DNA of 64,000 nt from VBCG01 sp044226535. Its GTDB lineage: Bacteria > Pseudomonadota > Gammaproteobacteria > Burkholderiales > Casimicrobiaceae. The notes under the pieces are model-generated. The model did no database searches and was not told the DNA's origin. It was given only the letters and a program-made list of their open reading frames with translations. Location: contig JBGAGT010000004.1 in NCBI GenBank assembly GCA_044226535.1, forward strand, positions 1 to 64,000. Reading direction: 5' to 3'. Positions 44,743 through 53,543 of the stretch are shown in pieces (the first letter of the stretch is position 1; each line of letters opens with the position of its first letter). The position numbers were made by a program, and so were the translations under genes.

Positions 44743-46542
44743 TCACTCGCCGCCTTCGTCCTCGTCCTTGGGAAGGCCTTCCCAGCGCTGCTTGGGCGCA
44801 GCGCCTCCCGGGCCACGCTTGCCACGCCGCGCATTGCCGAAGCCCGCGTTGCCGTTGTTGCCGTTGTTGCCGTTGCCGTTGCCGTAGGTACGCGCATGCA
44901 TGGTGAGCTGGGGCTGCGCATGCGAGGTGAGCTGCGGCTGGCCATGCGCGTGCGACGTCAGGCGCGGCTGGCGATTGCCGTTGGCCTCGTTGCCGTAGCC
45001 GCCTTGCGCGTTGCCGCCTTGCGCGTTGCCGTAGGCGGGCTGGTTGCCATAGCCGGGCTGGCTGCCGCCGCCGGGCTTGCGTCCCTTGTGGGGGCGGAAG
45101 TTCTTGCCGTGCGGGCGCGGCGCCTTGTTGCCCGGCTCGCCACCCTGGAACGGACCTGGCTGGCCCTGGCGCGGACCCTGGCCGCCGCGGCGGTTGCCGC
45201 GCTTGCCGTGGCGGGCCTGGCCCTGTCCCTGGCCGCCCTGGCCTTGCGCATGTGCCTGGCCGTGTCCTTGGCCCTGGCCCTGGCCCTGTCCTGGGCCCTG
45301 TCCTTGCCCCTTCGGCCGGCCCTGCCTCACAGCCTTGGGCGGACGTTCACCCTGCTTCGCAGGGGGGCGCTGCCGCTCGACCTGCTGGCCGGGCTGCCAT
45401 TCGGCTTGCGGCTCCGCCGGCGACGCAGGCTGCGCCTCGTTACCCGGGCCCGGCTCGGCGCCGCCGTCCTGCAGCTCCGCCGGCAGGCGCGCGGAATCGG
45501 GCTCGCCGGCCTCGTTCGATGCGCCGGCGTTCGCTCCCATGGGCCGGGGGCCCTGCGCGCGCGCGGGATGCGGCCCCGGACCCTTCGGGCGATGCTTGCC
45601 CTGGTGCTGCGGCCGCGGCGCCTGCTGCGCGGCCTTCCCGGGCGCGCCGCCCTTGCCCTTCATGCCGACGCTCGACACCAGCGCCTGCACCTCGGGCGCC
45701 TCGAGCTCCTGCACCTGGCCGCGCTTGATCGCGGCGGGCATGGCGATGCGCCCGTAACGCGTGCGGATGAGGCGGCTCACCGGCACGCCGATGGCCTCGA
45801 ACAGCCGGCGCACCTCGCGGTTGCGGCCTTCCTTCACCACCACGTTGTACCAGTGGTTGGCGCCCTCCTCGTCGCCGCCGCCGTCCTCGACCTTCTCGCA
45901 TTTCGCGAGGCCGTCCTCGAGCTCGACCCCGGCCTCGAGCTCGGCGATCATCGCGTCGTCGAGGCGGCCCATCACGCGCACCGCGTACTCGCGCTCGACT
46001 TCGTAGCGCGGGTGCATCAGCCGGTTGGCGAGCTCGCCCGAGTTGGTGAACAGCAGGAGCCCCTCGGTGTTGAAGTCGAGGCGGCCCACGGCGATCCACT
46101 TCGCGCCCTCGATCGGCGGCAGCGCGTCGAACACCGACGAGCGCTCCTCGGGGTCGTCGCGCGACACGATCTCGCCCGGCGGCTTGTGATACAGCAGCAC
46201 GCGCGCGGGCGGCTCGGAAAAGCGGATCTTCACGGGCTCGCCGTTGATGCGGACCTCGTCGCCGGGCCCGACCTTCTGCCCGATCTCGGCGGGCATGCGG
46301 TTGACGGTGATGCGGCCTGCGAGGATCAACTCCTCCATCGCGCGGCGCGAGCCGAAGCCGCACGACGCCAGCACCTTGTGCAGGCGTTGCGGCTCGTTGA
46401 AGACCTCGTCAGTGAACTGTTTGTGACGAGGAGGCGGAAGGCTCTCCGCGATCCTCTGCAGCGCCAGGCTCGGCTGCTGCGTCGGTGCCGAGGATCGGGC
46501 TCGCGAGCGCGAGTGCCGCCTCGGCGGCCTTTGCTGGGGCAT
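44743..46542 (-). CDS. rluB: 23S rRNA pseudouridine synthase RluB with long disordered tail
   Basis: Isomerises U2605 of 23S rRNA. The S4 domain starts at RLHKVLASCGFGSRRAMEEL. The catalytic Asp is in GRLDFNTEGLLLFTNSGELA, with YHKPPGEIVSRDD and NREVRRLFEAIG completing the RluB/E/F signature. From about residue 290 to the end (599) the protein is a low-complexity Gly/Gln/Pro/Arg/Asn tail, with runs such as GQGQGQGHGQAHAQGQGG. The only usable start is the ATG at 46542, overlapping scpB by 134 bases. Confidence 0.9.
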   Translation of the reverse strand: MPQQRPPRRHSRSRARSSAPTQQPSLALQRIAESLPPPRHKQFTDEVFNEPQRLHKVLASCGFGSRRAMEELILAGRITVNRMPAEIGQKVGPGDEVRINGEPVKIRFSEPPARVLLYHKPPGEIVSRDDPEERSSVFDALPPIEGAKWIAVGRLDFNTEGLLLFTNSGELANRLMHPRYEVEREYAVRVMGRLDDAMIAELEAGVELEDGLAKCEKVEDGGGDEEGANHWYNVVVKEGRNREVRRLFEAIGVPVSRLIRTRYGRIAMPAAIKRGQVQELEAPEVQALVSSVGMKGKGGAPGKAAQQAPRPQHQGKHRPKGPGPHPARAQGPRPMGANAGASNEAGEPDSARLPAELQDGGAEPGPGNEAQPASPAEPQAEWQPGQQVERQRPPAKQGERPPKAVRQGRPKGQGQGPGQGQGQGQGHGQAHAQGQGGQGQGQARHGKRGNRRGGQGPRQGQPGPFQGGEPGNKAPRPHGKNFRPHKGRKPGGGSQPGYGNQPAYGNAQGGNAQGGYGNEANGNRQPRLTSHAHGQPQLTSHAQPQLTMHARTYGNGNGNNGNNGNAGFGNARRGKRGPGGAAPKQRWEGLPKDEDEGGE

Positions 46543-47155
46543 CGGGCATCTCCAGGAGGTGGGATGAATCGAGATCGGCCAGGGGTGGGAGCTCCGCGAG
46601 GGAGGTGAGGCCCAGATCGTCGAGGAAGGTCTTGGTCGTCGCGTACAGCGCCGGGTGGCCCGGTGTCTCGCGGTGTCCGACGGCTTCGATCCATTGCCGG
46701 TCTTCGAGCGACTTGACGATGTTCGTCGACACGGCGACACCGCGGATCGACTCGATGTCGCCGCGCGTGACGGGTTGGCGGTAGGCGATGATGGCGAGGG
46801 TCTCCATCACCGCGCGCGAATAACGCGGCGGGCGCTCGGGGGTCAGGCGGTCGAGGTGGCGCTGGAGCTGCGGCGTGCCCTGGAAGCGCCAGCCCGAGGC
46901 GACCTGCACGAGCTCGACGTTGCGCCCCTGCCACTCGCGCTTGAGGTCGTCGAGCAGCTTGCGCACGGTCTCGTGGTCGAGCGCAGGCTCGAACAGGCGC
47001 GCGAGCTGCGCCACGGCGACGGGCTCGCCGGCGACCAGCAGCGCGCCCTCGAGCACGCGCTTGAGCTCCTCGAGCGCGCCGGGATGCACCTGCGCGGCGC
47101 TGTCGGGGTCGAGGCCGGCCTCGGCCTCGTCGTGCGGGTGGTCGTCCTGCTGCAT
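46409..47155 (-). CDS. scpB: Segregation and condensation protein ScpB
   Basis: Partner of Smc and ScpA in chromosome condensation. The 248-residue protein carries two winged-helix domains: KRVLEGALLVAGEPVAVAQL, then LEDRQWIEAVGHRETPGHPA, with the family hallmark RAVMETLAIIAYRQPVTRGD between. The ATG at 47155 (MQQDDHPHDE) begins the real protein. Upstream in-frame sequence lies inside scpA and is Ser/Arg-rich. A disordered acidic C-terminal tail overlaps the start of rluB. Confidence 0.95.
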   Translation of the reverse strand: MQQDDHPHDEAEAGLDPDSAAQVHPGALEELKRVLEGALLVAGEPVAVAQLARLFEPALDHETVRKLLDDLKREWQGRNVELVQVASGWRFQGTPQLQRHLDRLTPERPPRYSRAVMETLAIIAYRQPVTRGDIESIRGVAVSTNIVKSLEDRQWIEAVGHRETPGHPALYATTKTFLDDLGLTSLAELPPLADLDSSHLLEMPDAPAKAAEAALALASPILGTDAAAEPGAAEDRGEPSASSSQTVH

Positions 47156-47162
47156 GTCGGCT

Positions 47163-48017
47163 TCAGTTGTCGGCGGCCAGCGCGAAGGCACGCTCGCCGC
47201 GCACGTTGACGTAGATCGGCGCGAAGGCCTCGGCCTGCGCGACGTCGATGAGCTGCTCGCGCGCGAGCTCGAGCAGCGCAAGGAAGGTGACCACGAGGTG
47301 CGGCACGTCGGCGAACTCGGCAAAGAGGTCGGTGAACTCGACGTAGCGGCCGCCCTGCAGCGCCTTCAGCACGCGGCTCATCTCGGCGCGCACCGAGAGC
47401 TGCTCGCGCGTGACCTGGTGGTGGCGGTTGGCACGCGCCCGCGCGATCAGCGTCACCCAGGCGGCGCGCAGGTCGTCGGGGTCGACGTCGGGCAGCCGCG
47501 AGGTGGCGACGCGCTCGAAGAACACCCGCACCGTGGCGTAGTCGCGTTCGGCCAGCGGCAGCGCGTCGATCGACTGCGCGGCGGCCTTCATCTGCTCGTA
47601 CTCGAGCAGCCTGCGCACCAGCTCGGCGCGCGGGTCCTCGGGCTCCTCGCCCGGCGGCGCGGGCGGCCGCGGCAGCAGCAGGCGCGACTTGATCTCGATC
47701 AGCACCGCCGCCATCAGGAGGTATTCGGCGGCGAGCTCGAGCTGCGTGCGCCGCATCATCTCGACATAGCCCAGGTACTGGCGCGTGAGCTCGGCCATGG
47801 GGATGTCGAGCACATTGATGTTCTGCCGCCGGATGAGGTAGAGCAGGAGGTCGAGCGGGCCCTCGAAGGTCTCGAGGAAGATCTCCAGCGCCTCGGGCGG
47901 GATGTAGAGGTCGCGCGGCAGCTCGTTGAAGGGCTCGCCGTACACCCGCGCCAGCGGCTTGGCCTCCGGCGAGGGATGCGCGAGGTCGAGGCTCGTGTCC
48001 ACCGGCTCGCTAGGCAT
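47163..48017 (-). CDS. scpA: Segregation and condensation protein ScpA
   Basis: Kleisin subunit that closes the Smc ring. The 284-residue protein contains LETFEGPLDLLLYLIRRQNI, the ScpA signature, then NVLDIPMAELTRQYLGYVEM and EYLLMAAVLIEIKSRLLLPR. The C-terminal winged helix ends near FLALLELAREQLIDVAQAEA. It is 7 bases before scpB and 20 bases after trpS on the minus strand. Confidence 0.96.
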   Translation of the reverse strand: MPSEPVDTSLDLAHPSPEAKPLARVYGEPFNELPRDLYIPPEALEIFLETFEGPLDLLLYLIRRQNINVLDIPMAELTRQYLGYVEMMRRTQLELAAEYLLMAAVLIEIKSRLLLPRPPAPPGEEPEDPRAELVRRLLEYEQMKAAAQSIDALPLAERDYATVRVFFERVATSRLPDVDPDDLRAAWVTLIARARANRHHQVTREQLSVRAEMSRVLKALQGGRYVEFTDLFAEFADVPHLVVTFLALLELAREQLIDVAQAEAFAPIYVNVRGERAFALAADN

Positions 48018-48037
48018 GCCTGGTCCTCGCGGTCGCG

Positions 48038-49240
48038 CTAGTCATAGTCGAGCCCCATCGCCTCGCGCACGTCGGACATGGTTTCCTCGGCGAGCTTCCT
48101 CGCACGCTCGCAGCCGTCCGCGACGATGTTGCGCACGAGCTGCGGGTCGTCGATGTACTTCTGCGCGCGCTCGCGCATCGGCTGCTGCTCGGCGATGATG
48201 GCGTCGATCACCGGCTGCTTGCACTCGAGGCAGCCGATGCCGGCCGTGGTGCAGCCCTTCCACACCCAGTCGCGCGTCTCCTGGCTGGAGTAGATCTGGT
48301 GCAGCGGCCACACCGGGCACCGCTCGGGGTTGCCCGGGTCGCTGCGGCGCACGCGCGCGGGGTCGGTCTGCATGGTGCGGATCTTGCGCGTCACCTCCGC
48401 GGGGTCCTCGCGCAGCAGGATGGCGTTGCCGTAGGACTTGGACATCTTGCGCCCGTCGAGGCCGGGCACGCGCGCGTTGACGGTCAAGAGCGGCTGCGGT
48501 TCCGGCAGGATCACGCGCCGCGCGCCCTCGAGGTAGCCGAACAGGCGCTCGGAGTCGCCGAGGGAAAGGTTCTGCGTGTCCTCGAGCAGCGCCCGCGCCT
48601 CGGCCAGCGCCTTCTCGTCGCCCTGCTCCTGGAAGGCCGTGCGTAGGCTGCGGTAGCGCTTGGCCTTCTTCGCGCCGAGCTTCTTCACCGCCTCCTCGGC
48701 GCGCGCCTCGAAGTCGGGCTCGCGGCCGAACATGAAGTTGAAGCGGCGCGCCGCCTCGCGCGCGAACTCGAGGTGCGACACCTGGTCCTCGCCCACCGGA
48801 ACCATGTTGGCGCGGTAGATCAGGATGTCGGCGGCTTGAATCAGCGGGTAGCCGAGGAAACCGAAGGTCGCGAGGTCGCGCTCGGCGAGCTGCTGCTGCT
48901 GGTCCTTGTAGGTGGGCACGCGCTCCAGCCAGCCCACCGGCGTGATCATGCCGAGCAGCAGCGACAGCTCGGCGTGCTCGGGCACGCGCGACTGGATGAA
49001 TATCGTGCAGCGGCCCGGGTCGAGGCCGCAGGCCAGCCAGTCGACGATCATCTCCCAGACCGTGTCCTTGATCGCCTCGGTCGCCTCGTAGTGCGTGGTC
49101 AGCGCGTGCCAGTCGGCGGCGAAGAACAGGCAGGGATACTCCTCCTGCAGGCGGATCCAGTTCTTGAGCGCGCCGTGGTAGTGCCCGATGTGCATCCTCC
49201 CGGTCGGGCGCATCCCCGACAACACGCGATCGGCGAACAT
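48038..49240 (-). CDS. trpS: Tryptophanyl-tRNA synthetase
   Basis: Charges tRNA-Trp. The class I signatures are GRMHIGHYHGALKNW (HIGH) near residue 15 and GRKMSKSYGNAI (KMSKS) near residue 225. The 400-residue length fits the longer TrpS form of Betaproteobacteria, compared with about 334 in E. coli. The extra part has CLECKQPVIDAI-type sequence late in the protein. It lies between an M50 protease gene and scpA in one minus-strand run. Confidence 0.96.
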   Translation of the reverse strand: MFADRVLSGMRPTGRMHIGHYHGALKNWIRLQEEYPCLFFAADWHALTTHYEATEAIKDTVWEMIVDWLACGLDPGRCTIFIQSRVPEHAELSLLLGMITPVGWLERVPTYKDQQQQLAERDLATFGFLGYPLIQAADILIYRANMVPVGEDQVSHLEFAREAARRFNFMFGREPDFEARAEEAVKKLGAKKAKRYRSLRTAFQEQGDEKALAEARALLEDTQNLSLGDSERLFGYLEGARRVILPEPQPLLTVNARVPGLDGRKMSKSYGNAILLREDPAEVTRKIRTMQTDPARVRRSDPGNPERCPVWPLHQIYSSQETRDWVWKGCTTAGIGCLECKQPVIDAIIAEQQPMRERAQKYIDDPQLVRNIVADGCERARKLAEETMSDVREAMGLDYD

Positions 49241-49266
49241 GGGCTCGGGTGCGCTTCCTGGAAGGA

Positions 49267-49935
49267 TCAGCGGCCGACGAAGGCGCCGAGGATGGCCGCG
49301 ATCGCCGCCTGCGCGACGCCGATCAGCGGCCGCATGGCGACCGGCAGGAGGCCGCTCACCAGCAGCGCGATCACGATCATGAAGCCGTAGCGCTCGACGC
49401 CGGCGAGCGCGAGCGATGCGCGCCCGGGCAGCAGCGACACGGCGATGCGCCCGCCATCGAGTGGCGGGATCGGCAGGAGATTCAGTGCCATCAGTACCAG
49501 GTTGATTTCAATGCCCCATTGCGACATCTCGACCAGCGCAGCGCTGGCCCATGCAGCTTCGGGCTGCGCGGCCAGCCACAGGGTGGCCCACAGCGTCGCC
49601 ATCACGAAATTGCTCGCGGGCCCCGCCGCCGCCACCCACAGCATGTCGCGCTTGGGGTGGCGCAGGTTGGCGAAGTCCACCGGGACGGGCTTCGCCCATC
49701 CGAACAGGAACAAGCCGCCGCCCGCCGCCCGCGACATCAGGAGGAGCAACCCCGGCACCAGCAGCGTGCCAACGGGATCGATGTGTTTCAGCGGGTTGAG
49801 CGTCACACGGCCCTGGAGCTCGGCCGTGCGGTCGCCGAACAGCTTGGCGACGTATCCGTGCGAGGCCTCGTGGAGCGTGATCGCGAGCACCACCGGAACC
49901 GCGGCAAGCGCGATCCGCTCGAGCGAAAGGTCCAT
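49267..49935 (-). CDS. Site-2 protease-type M50 family metalloprotease
   Basis: A 222-residue integral membrane protein of the short M50 (YwhC/rhomboid-neighbour type) group. The zinc motif is HEASH in VVLAITLHEASHGYVAKLFG and the third ligand is Asp in ALNLLPIPPLDGGRI. WAKPVPVDFANLRHPKRDML is typical of this clade. There is no PDZ domain, so it is not RseP. Substrate unknown. It lies next to trpS and a YciO/TsaC gene, a common betaproteobacterial order. Confidence 0.9.
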   Translation of the reverse strand: MDLSLERIALAAVPVVLAITLHEASHGYVAKLFGDRTAELQGRVTLNPLKHIDPVGTLLVPGLLLLMSRAAGGGLFLFGWAKPVPVDFANLRHPKRDMLWVAAAGPASNFVMATLWATLWLAAQPEAAWASAALVEMSQWGIEINLVLMALNLLPIPPLDGGRIAVSLLPGRASLALAGVERYGFMIVIALLVSGLLPVAMRPLIGVAQAAIAAILGAFVGR

Positions 49936-49946
49936 CGGTGGTCATT

Positions 49947-50600
49947 TTACCCGGTTTCGGGCATCTGCGCCGCGATGCCCAGCGCGGCGGCCTCCCCGTC
50001 CCCGGCGCCGGGGCGCACGATGGCGGGCGGGTCGCGCGTGAGGTCGATGACCGTGGTCAGCCGCTGCGGGGCGGGCCCGGCGTCGATCACCGCGTCGAGG
50101 TCGTGCTCGTAGCGCGCGCGGATGGACGCGGCGTCTGGCAGCGCCTCGGCCTCCCCCGGCGGGATGAGCGTCGAGCTCACCATCGGTGCATCGAGCTCGG
50201 CCAGCAGCGCCTGCACCAAGGGATGGCCCGGCAGGCGCACGCCGATGGTGTGGCGCCGCACGTGGCGGAAGGCGCGCGGCACCTCGCGCGTGGCGGTCAG
50301 CAGGAACGTGAACGGGCCCGCGGCGAGCTGGCGCAGGACACGGAACTGGCGGTTGTCGACGCTCGCGACGCGGCCGACCTCCGCCATGTCGCGGCACATC
50401 AGCGTCAGGTGGTGGCGCTCGTCGATGCCGCGAAGGGCCCGAATGCGGCGCAACGCCTCGACCGCACCGATCCTGCAGCCCAGCGCATAGCTCGAGTTGG
50501 TCGGGTAGGCAACGAGGCCGCCGTCGTCGACGATCTGCGCGGCGCGCCGCACCAGCCGCGGCTGAGGGTGGGTGGCGTGCACGGCGAGGAACTGGGCCAT
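49947..50600 (-). CDS. YciO/TsaC/Sua5-family protein
   Basis: A 217-residue YrdC-fold protein. The segment GGLVAYPTNSSYALGCRIG corresponds to the nucleotide and threonine site of TsaC. LLTATREVPRAFRHVRRHTI and GVRLPGHPLVQALLAEL are typical of the YciO branch. TsaC itself makes threonylcarbamoyl-AMP for tRNA t6A. YciO proteins are paralogues with a less certain role, and I judge YciO the closer match. Twelve bases separate it from the M50 gene. Confidence 0.87.
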   Translation of the reverse strand: MAQFLAVHATHPQPRLVRRAAQIVDDGGLVAYPTNSSYALGCRIGAVEALRRIRALRGIDERHHLTLMCRDMAEVGRVASVDNRQFRVLRQLAAGPFTFLLTATREVPRAFRHVRRHTIGVRLPGHPLVQALLAELDAPMVSSTLIPPGEAEALPDAASIRARYEHDLDAVIDAGPAPQRLTTVIDLTRDPPAIVRPGAGDGEAAALGIAAQMPETG

Positions 50601-50682
50601 GGCTAGCCGCGGCCCCGCCGGGCCGAACCGCGCGCACTAACCATATGCCCGGGAACACCTCCCAGGCAGGGCAACGGATACA

Positions 50683-50718
50683 TATAATCCACAGGATTAC
50701 CCATTCGACCTCTTATAA
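50683..50718 (+). promoter_or_regulatory. AT-rich promoter region of cysB
   Basis: A short island of AT-rich sequence in a very GC-rich setting. It has a perfect TATAAT at 50683-50688, a small inverted pair TAATCC/GGATTA at 50685-50698, and TTATAA at 50713-50718. The first TATAAT lies 108 bases before the cysB ATG. LysR-type regulators often bind such sites near their own gene, so autoregulation is plausible but not shown. Confidence 0.5.
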
Positions 50719-50795
50719 CCTGGCGTTTTGGAGCGGCTTGCCCCCGGGACCCATGCATCCGGCCTTACGGCATGTCGCACTGCAGCCCTTCCACC

Positions 50796-51749
50796 ATGAA
50801 CCTCCAGCAACTGCGCTACCTCACCGCCGTGGTCGACCACGGCCTCAACGTCTCCGACGCGGCCGAGGCGCTTTACACCTCGCAGCCCGGCATCAGCAAG
50901 CAGATCCGCCAGCTCGAGGACGAGCTCGGGCTCGACGTGTTCGTGCGCCAGGGCAAGCGGCTCGCGACCATGACCCCCGCCGGCGAGGTGGTCGTCGCCG
51001 CCGCGCGCCGCGCCTTGCGCGAAATCCACAACATGAAGCGCGTGGCCGACGAGTTCCGCGCCGAGGACACCGGCACCCTGTCGATCGCGACCACGCATAC
51101 CCAGGCGCGCTACGTGCTGCCCAAGGTGCTGTCCGCGTTCAGCGCCAAGTATCCCAAGGTCCGGCTCCTGCTGCACCAGGGCAACCCCACGCAGGTCGCC
51201 GAGCTCACCGCCAGCGGCGAAGCGGATGTCGGCATCGCCACCGAGGCGCTGGCCGCCGAGCCGACGCTGGTGTCGCTGCCCTGCTACACCTGGAACCGCT
51301 GCGTCATCGTGCCCAAAGGCCACCCCCTCGCCAAGGCCAGGGGCAAGCTCACGCTCGAGGCGCTGGCGCAGTGGCCCATCGTCACCTACGACTTCGCCTT
51401 CACCGGGCGCTCGCAGATCAACGCGGCGTTCGCGGCGCGCGGCCTCGAGCCCAACATCGTGCTGTCCGCGCTCGACGCCGACGTGATCAAGACCTATGTC
51501 GAGATCGGCACCGGCATCGGCATCATCGCGCAGATGGCCTGGGACCCGCGCAAGGACACGGCCTTCGAGCGCCTCGACGCATCGCACCTCTTCCAGCAGG
51601 CGACCACGCGGCTCGCGGTGCGCCGCGGGGTGTTCGTGCGCGGCTACATCTACGCCTTCATCTCCATGTTCGCGCCCCAGTACGACCGGCATGCGATCGA
51701 GGCGGCGCTGGCCGGCGAGCGGGTCGCGGAGTCGGCGCTGCCCGCCTGA
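50796..51749 (+). CDS. cysB: LysR-type regulator CysB
   Basis: Transcription activator of sulfate assimilation, sensing O-acetylserine or N-acetylserine. The 317-residue protein begins MNLQQLRYLTAVVDHGLNVS with the winged helix-turn-helix (residues 18-40, AAEALYTSQPGISKQIRQLE). The effector domain has TTHTQARYVLP, GNPTQVAEL and the FAFTGRSQINAAF and LDADVIKTYVEIGTGIGI stretches, which are diagnostic of CysB/Cbl. An ATG 24 bases upstream is possible but not supported by homology. Confidence 0.95.
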   Translation: MNLQQLRYLTAVVDHGLNVSDAAEALYTSQPGISKQIRQLEDELGLDVFVRQGKRLATMTPAGEVVVAAARRALREIHNMKRVADEFRAEDTGTLSIATTHTQARYVLPKVLSAFSAKYPKVRLLLHQGNPTQVAELTASGEADVGIATEALAAEPTLVSLPCYTWNRCVIVPKGHPLAKARGKLTLEALAQWPIVTYDFAFTGRSQINAAFAARGLEPNIVLSALDADVIKTYVEIGTGIGIIAQMAWDPRKDTAFERLDASHLFQQATTRLAVRRGVFVRGYIYAFISMFAPQYDRHAIEAALAGERVAESALPA

Positions 51750-51887
51750 GGCGGACGCGCCGCAGGGGGTGCCGATGCTGCTACAGTAGCGCTCGCACGC
51801 CGCATCGACAGCCCGCCCCCGCGTCCCATCGACAGTCCCCCCACCCGGCGCAGCTGGTCGTTCGCCGCCCTCCTCGCCTCGCTGGCG

Positions 51888-53027
51888 ATGGTGGGGCCGT
51901 TCTCGATCGACATGTACCTCCCCGCCTTCCCGGCGATCGCCGAGGGGCTGGGGGTGCCGTCGATCGCCGTGCAGCAGACGCTGTCGATCTACCTTTTCGC
52001 CTATGCCGCGATGATGCTCTGGCACGGCGCGCTGTCCGACGCCTTCGGTCGGCGCCCCGTGGTCATCACGAGCCTCGTGATCTACGCCGTCGCCACGCTG
52101 GGCTGCGCCATCGCCGGCAACATCCAGTCGCTGTGGCTGTTCCGCGCGCTGCAGGGAATCTCGGCGGGTGCGGGCCTGGTGGTGGGCCGCGCGGTCATCC
52201 GCGACCGCTTCCACGGCCCCGAGGCGCAGCGCCTGATGGCGCAGATCACGCTGGTCTTCGGCATCGCACCCGCGCTGGCGCCGGTGGTCGGCGGCCTGCT
52301 GCTCAACACCCTCGGCTGGCGTGCCATCTTCTGGGTGCTGCTGGTGTGGGTGATCGCCACGACCACCTGGGCCTCGCGCGCCTTGCCCGAGACGCTGCCT
52401 GCGGCCGCACGCCAGCCGCTGGCGATGCGCACGCTGTGGCGAAACTACCTCGAGGTGTTCACGCACCGCGAGTTCCTGATGCTGGCCGCGGTCCCCGCCC
52501 TCAACTTCGCGGCGTTCTTCCTCTACGTCGCGGTGGCGCCGCGCTTCCTGATCGACATCCTCGGCATCTCGACCTGGGGCTTCGCGAGCCTGTTCATCCC
52601 GCTGATCGCCGGTGTGCTGATCGGCGCCATGGTGTCGCATCGCGTGGCCGGCGTGCTGACGCCGGTGCGCACCATCGACATCGGCTTCCTCTTCATGGGG
52701 AGCGCCGCGGCGATCAACGTGCTGATCAGCGAGCTCGCGCCACCGGGCGCGCTGTGGAACATCGCGCCGATCTTCGTGTTCACCATCGGGTCCGCGATCG
52801 TCTCGCCCAGCATCACGCTGCTGCTGCTCGACCTCTTTCCCCGCTCGCGCGGGCTCGCCTCGTCGCTGCAGGGCTTCCTGCAGTTCTCGCTGGGCGGATT
52901 TAACGCCGGCACCATCGCACCCCTGCTCGATGCCACACTGTCGGTGATGGCGCTCGGCATGGCGGCCTTCACCGCGACGAGCTACGCCGTGTGGTCCACC
53001 TACCGCCGACTCGACCGATCCCGATGA
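51888..53027 (+). CDS. Bcr/CflA-type multidrug efflux MFS transporter, start uncertain
   Basis: A 12-helix major-facilitator drug exporter of the Bcr/CflA group. GPFSIDMYLPAFPAIAEGL is the first-helix signature, HGALSDAFGRRPVVI is motif A, and GVLTPVRTIDIGFLF lies later. The first in-frame ATG (51888) lies within helix 1. Upstream codons from 51849 would encode RSWSFAALLASLA, extending it properly, but no ATG, GTG or TTG exists between the in-frame stop at 51747 and 51888. The last base pairs overlap the next gene (ATGA). Confidence 0.86.
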   Translation: MVGPFSIDMYLPAFPAIAEGLGVPSIAVQQTLSIYLFAYAAMMLWHGALSDAFGRRPVVITSLVIYAVATLGCAIAGNIQSLWLFRALQGISAGAGLVVGRAVIRDRFHGPEAQRLMAQITLVFGIAPALAPVVGGLLLNTLGWRAIFWVLLVWVIATTTWASRALPETLPAAARQPLAMRTLWRNYLEVFTHREFLMLAAVPALNFAAFFLYVAVAPRFLIDILGISTWGFASLFIPLIAGVLIGAMVSHRVAGVLTPVRTIDIGFLFMGSAAAINVLISELAPPGALWNIAPIFVFTIGSAIVSPSITLLLLDLFPRSRGLASSLQGFLQFSLGGFNAGTIAPLLDATLSVMALGMAAFTATSYAVWSTYRRLDRSR

Positions 53028-53506
53028 AAGCCCTCGCCACCGCGCTCGTCGCGATCGCCGTCGCCTTGCCGTTGCACCGTCCCGCCCTGGCGCAGGCGCC
53101 CGCGGCGCAGTCCGCGGTGCCGCAGGTCGTCGTGCTGCCCAAGAAGACGATCGACGTGGCGGGCCACAAGGTCGTCGCCGAGGTCGCCGACACCCCCGAG
53201 ACCCGCGAGCGCGGCCTGATGTACCGCTTCAGCCTCGCGCCCGACGAGGGCATGCTGTTCGTGTTCCCCGCGCCGGCGCCGCAGGCCTTCTGGATGCGCC
53301 ACACCTACGTGCCGCTGTCGATCGCCTACCTCGATGCGGCGGGGCGCATCCTCAACATCGAGGACATGGCACCGCGCACCGACGACGGCCACCTGTCGAA
53401 GGGCGAGGCGCTGTACGCGCTGGAGATGAAGCAGGGCTGGTTTGCGCGCCATGGCATCGCCGCAGGCGCGAAAGTCGCAGGCCTCCCCAAGCCCTCGAAG
53501 CGCTGA
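53024..53506 (+). CDS. DUF192 family exported protein
   Basis: A 160-residue secreted protein with signal peptide ALATALVAIAVALPL and LAQA. The single DUF192 domain includes ADTPETRERGLMYR, MLFVFPAPAPQAFWMRHTY and the end KQGWFARHGIAAG. The family is widespread and conserved, but its biochemical role is unknown. It is coupled to the MFS gene by an ATGA overlap. Confidence 0.9.
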   Translation: MKALATALVAIAVALPLHRPALAQAPAAQSAVPQVVVLPKKTIDVAGHKVVAEVADTPETRERGLMYRFSLAPDEGMLFVFPAPAPQAFWMRHTYVPLSIAYLDAAGRILNIEDMAPRTDDGHLSKGEALYALEMKQGWFARHGIAAGAKVAGLPKPSKR

Positions 53507-53533
53507 GCGGCACGCGCGCGCGGCGCGCGCCGC
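53507..53533. terminator. Imperfect GC hairpin between convergent genes
   Basis: An 11-base stem with one mismatch (53507-53517 against 53523-53533) lies in the 37-base gap between the DUF192 stop and the stop of the transglycosylase gene on the other strand. It is a possible two-way transcription end. Confidence 0.4.
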
Positions 53534-53543
53534 CTCCCTGCGC

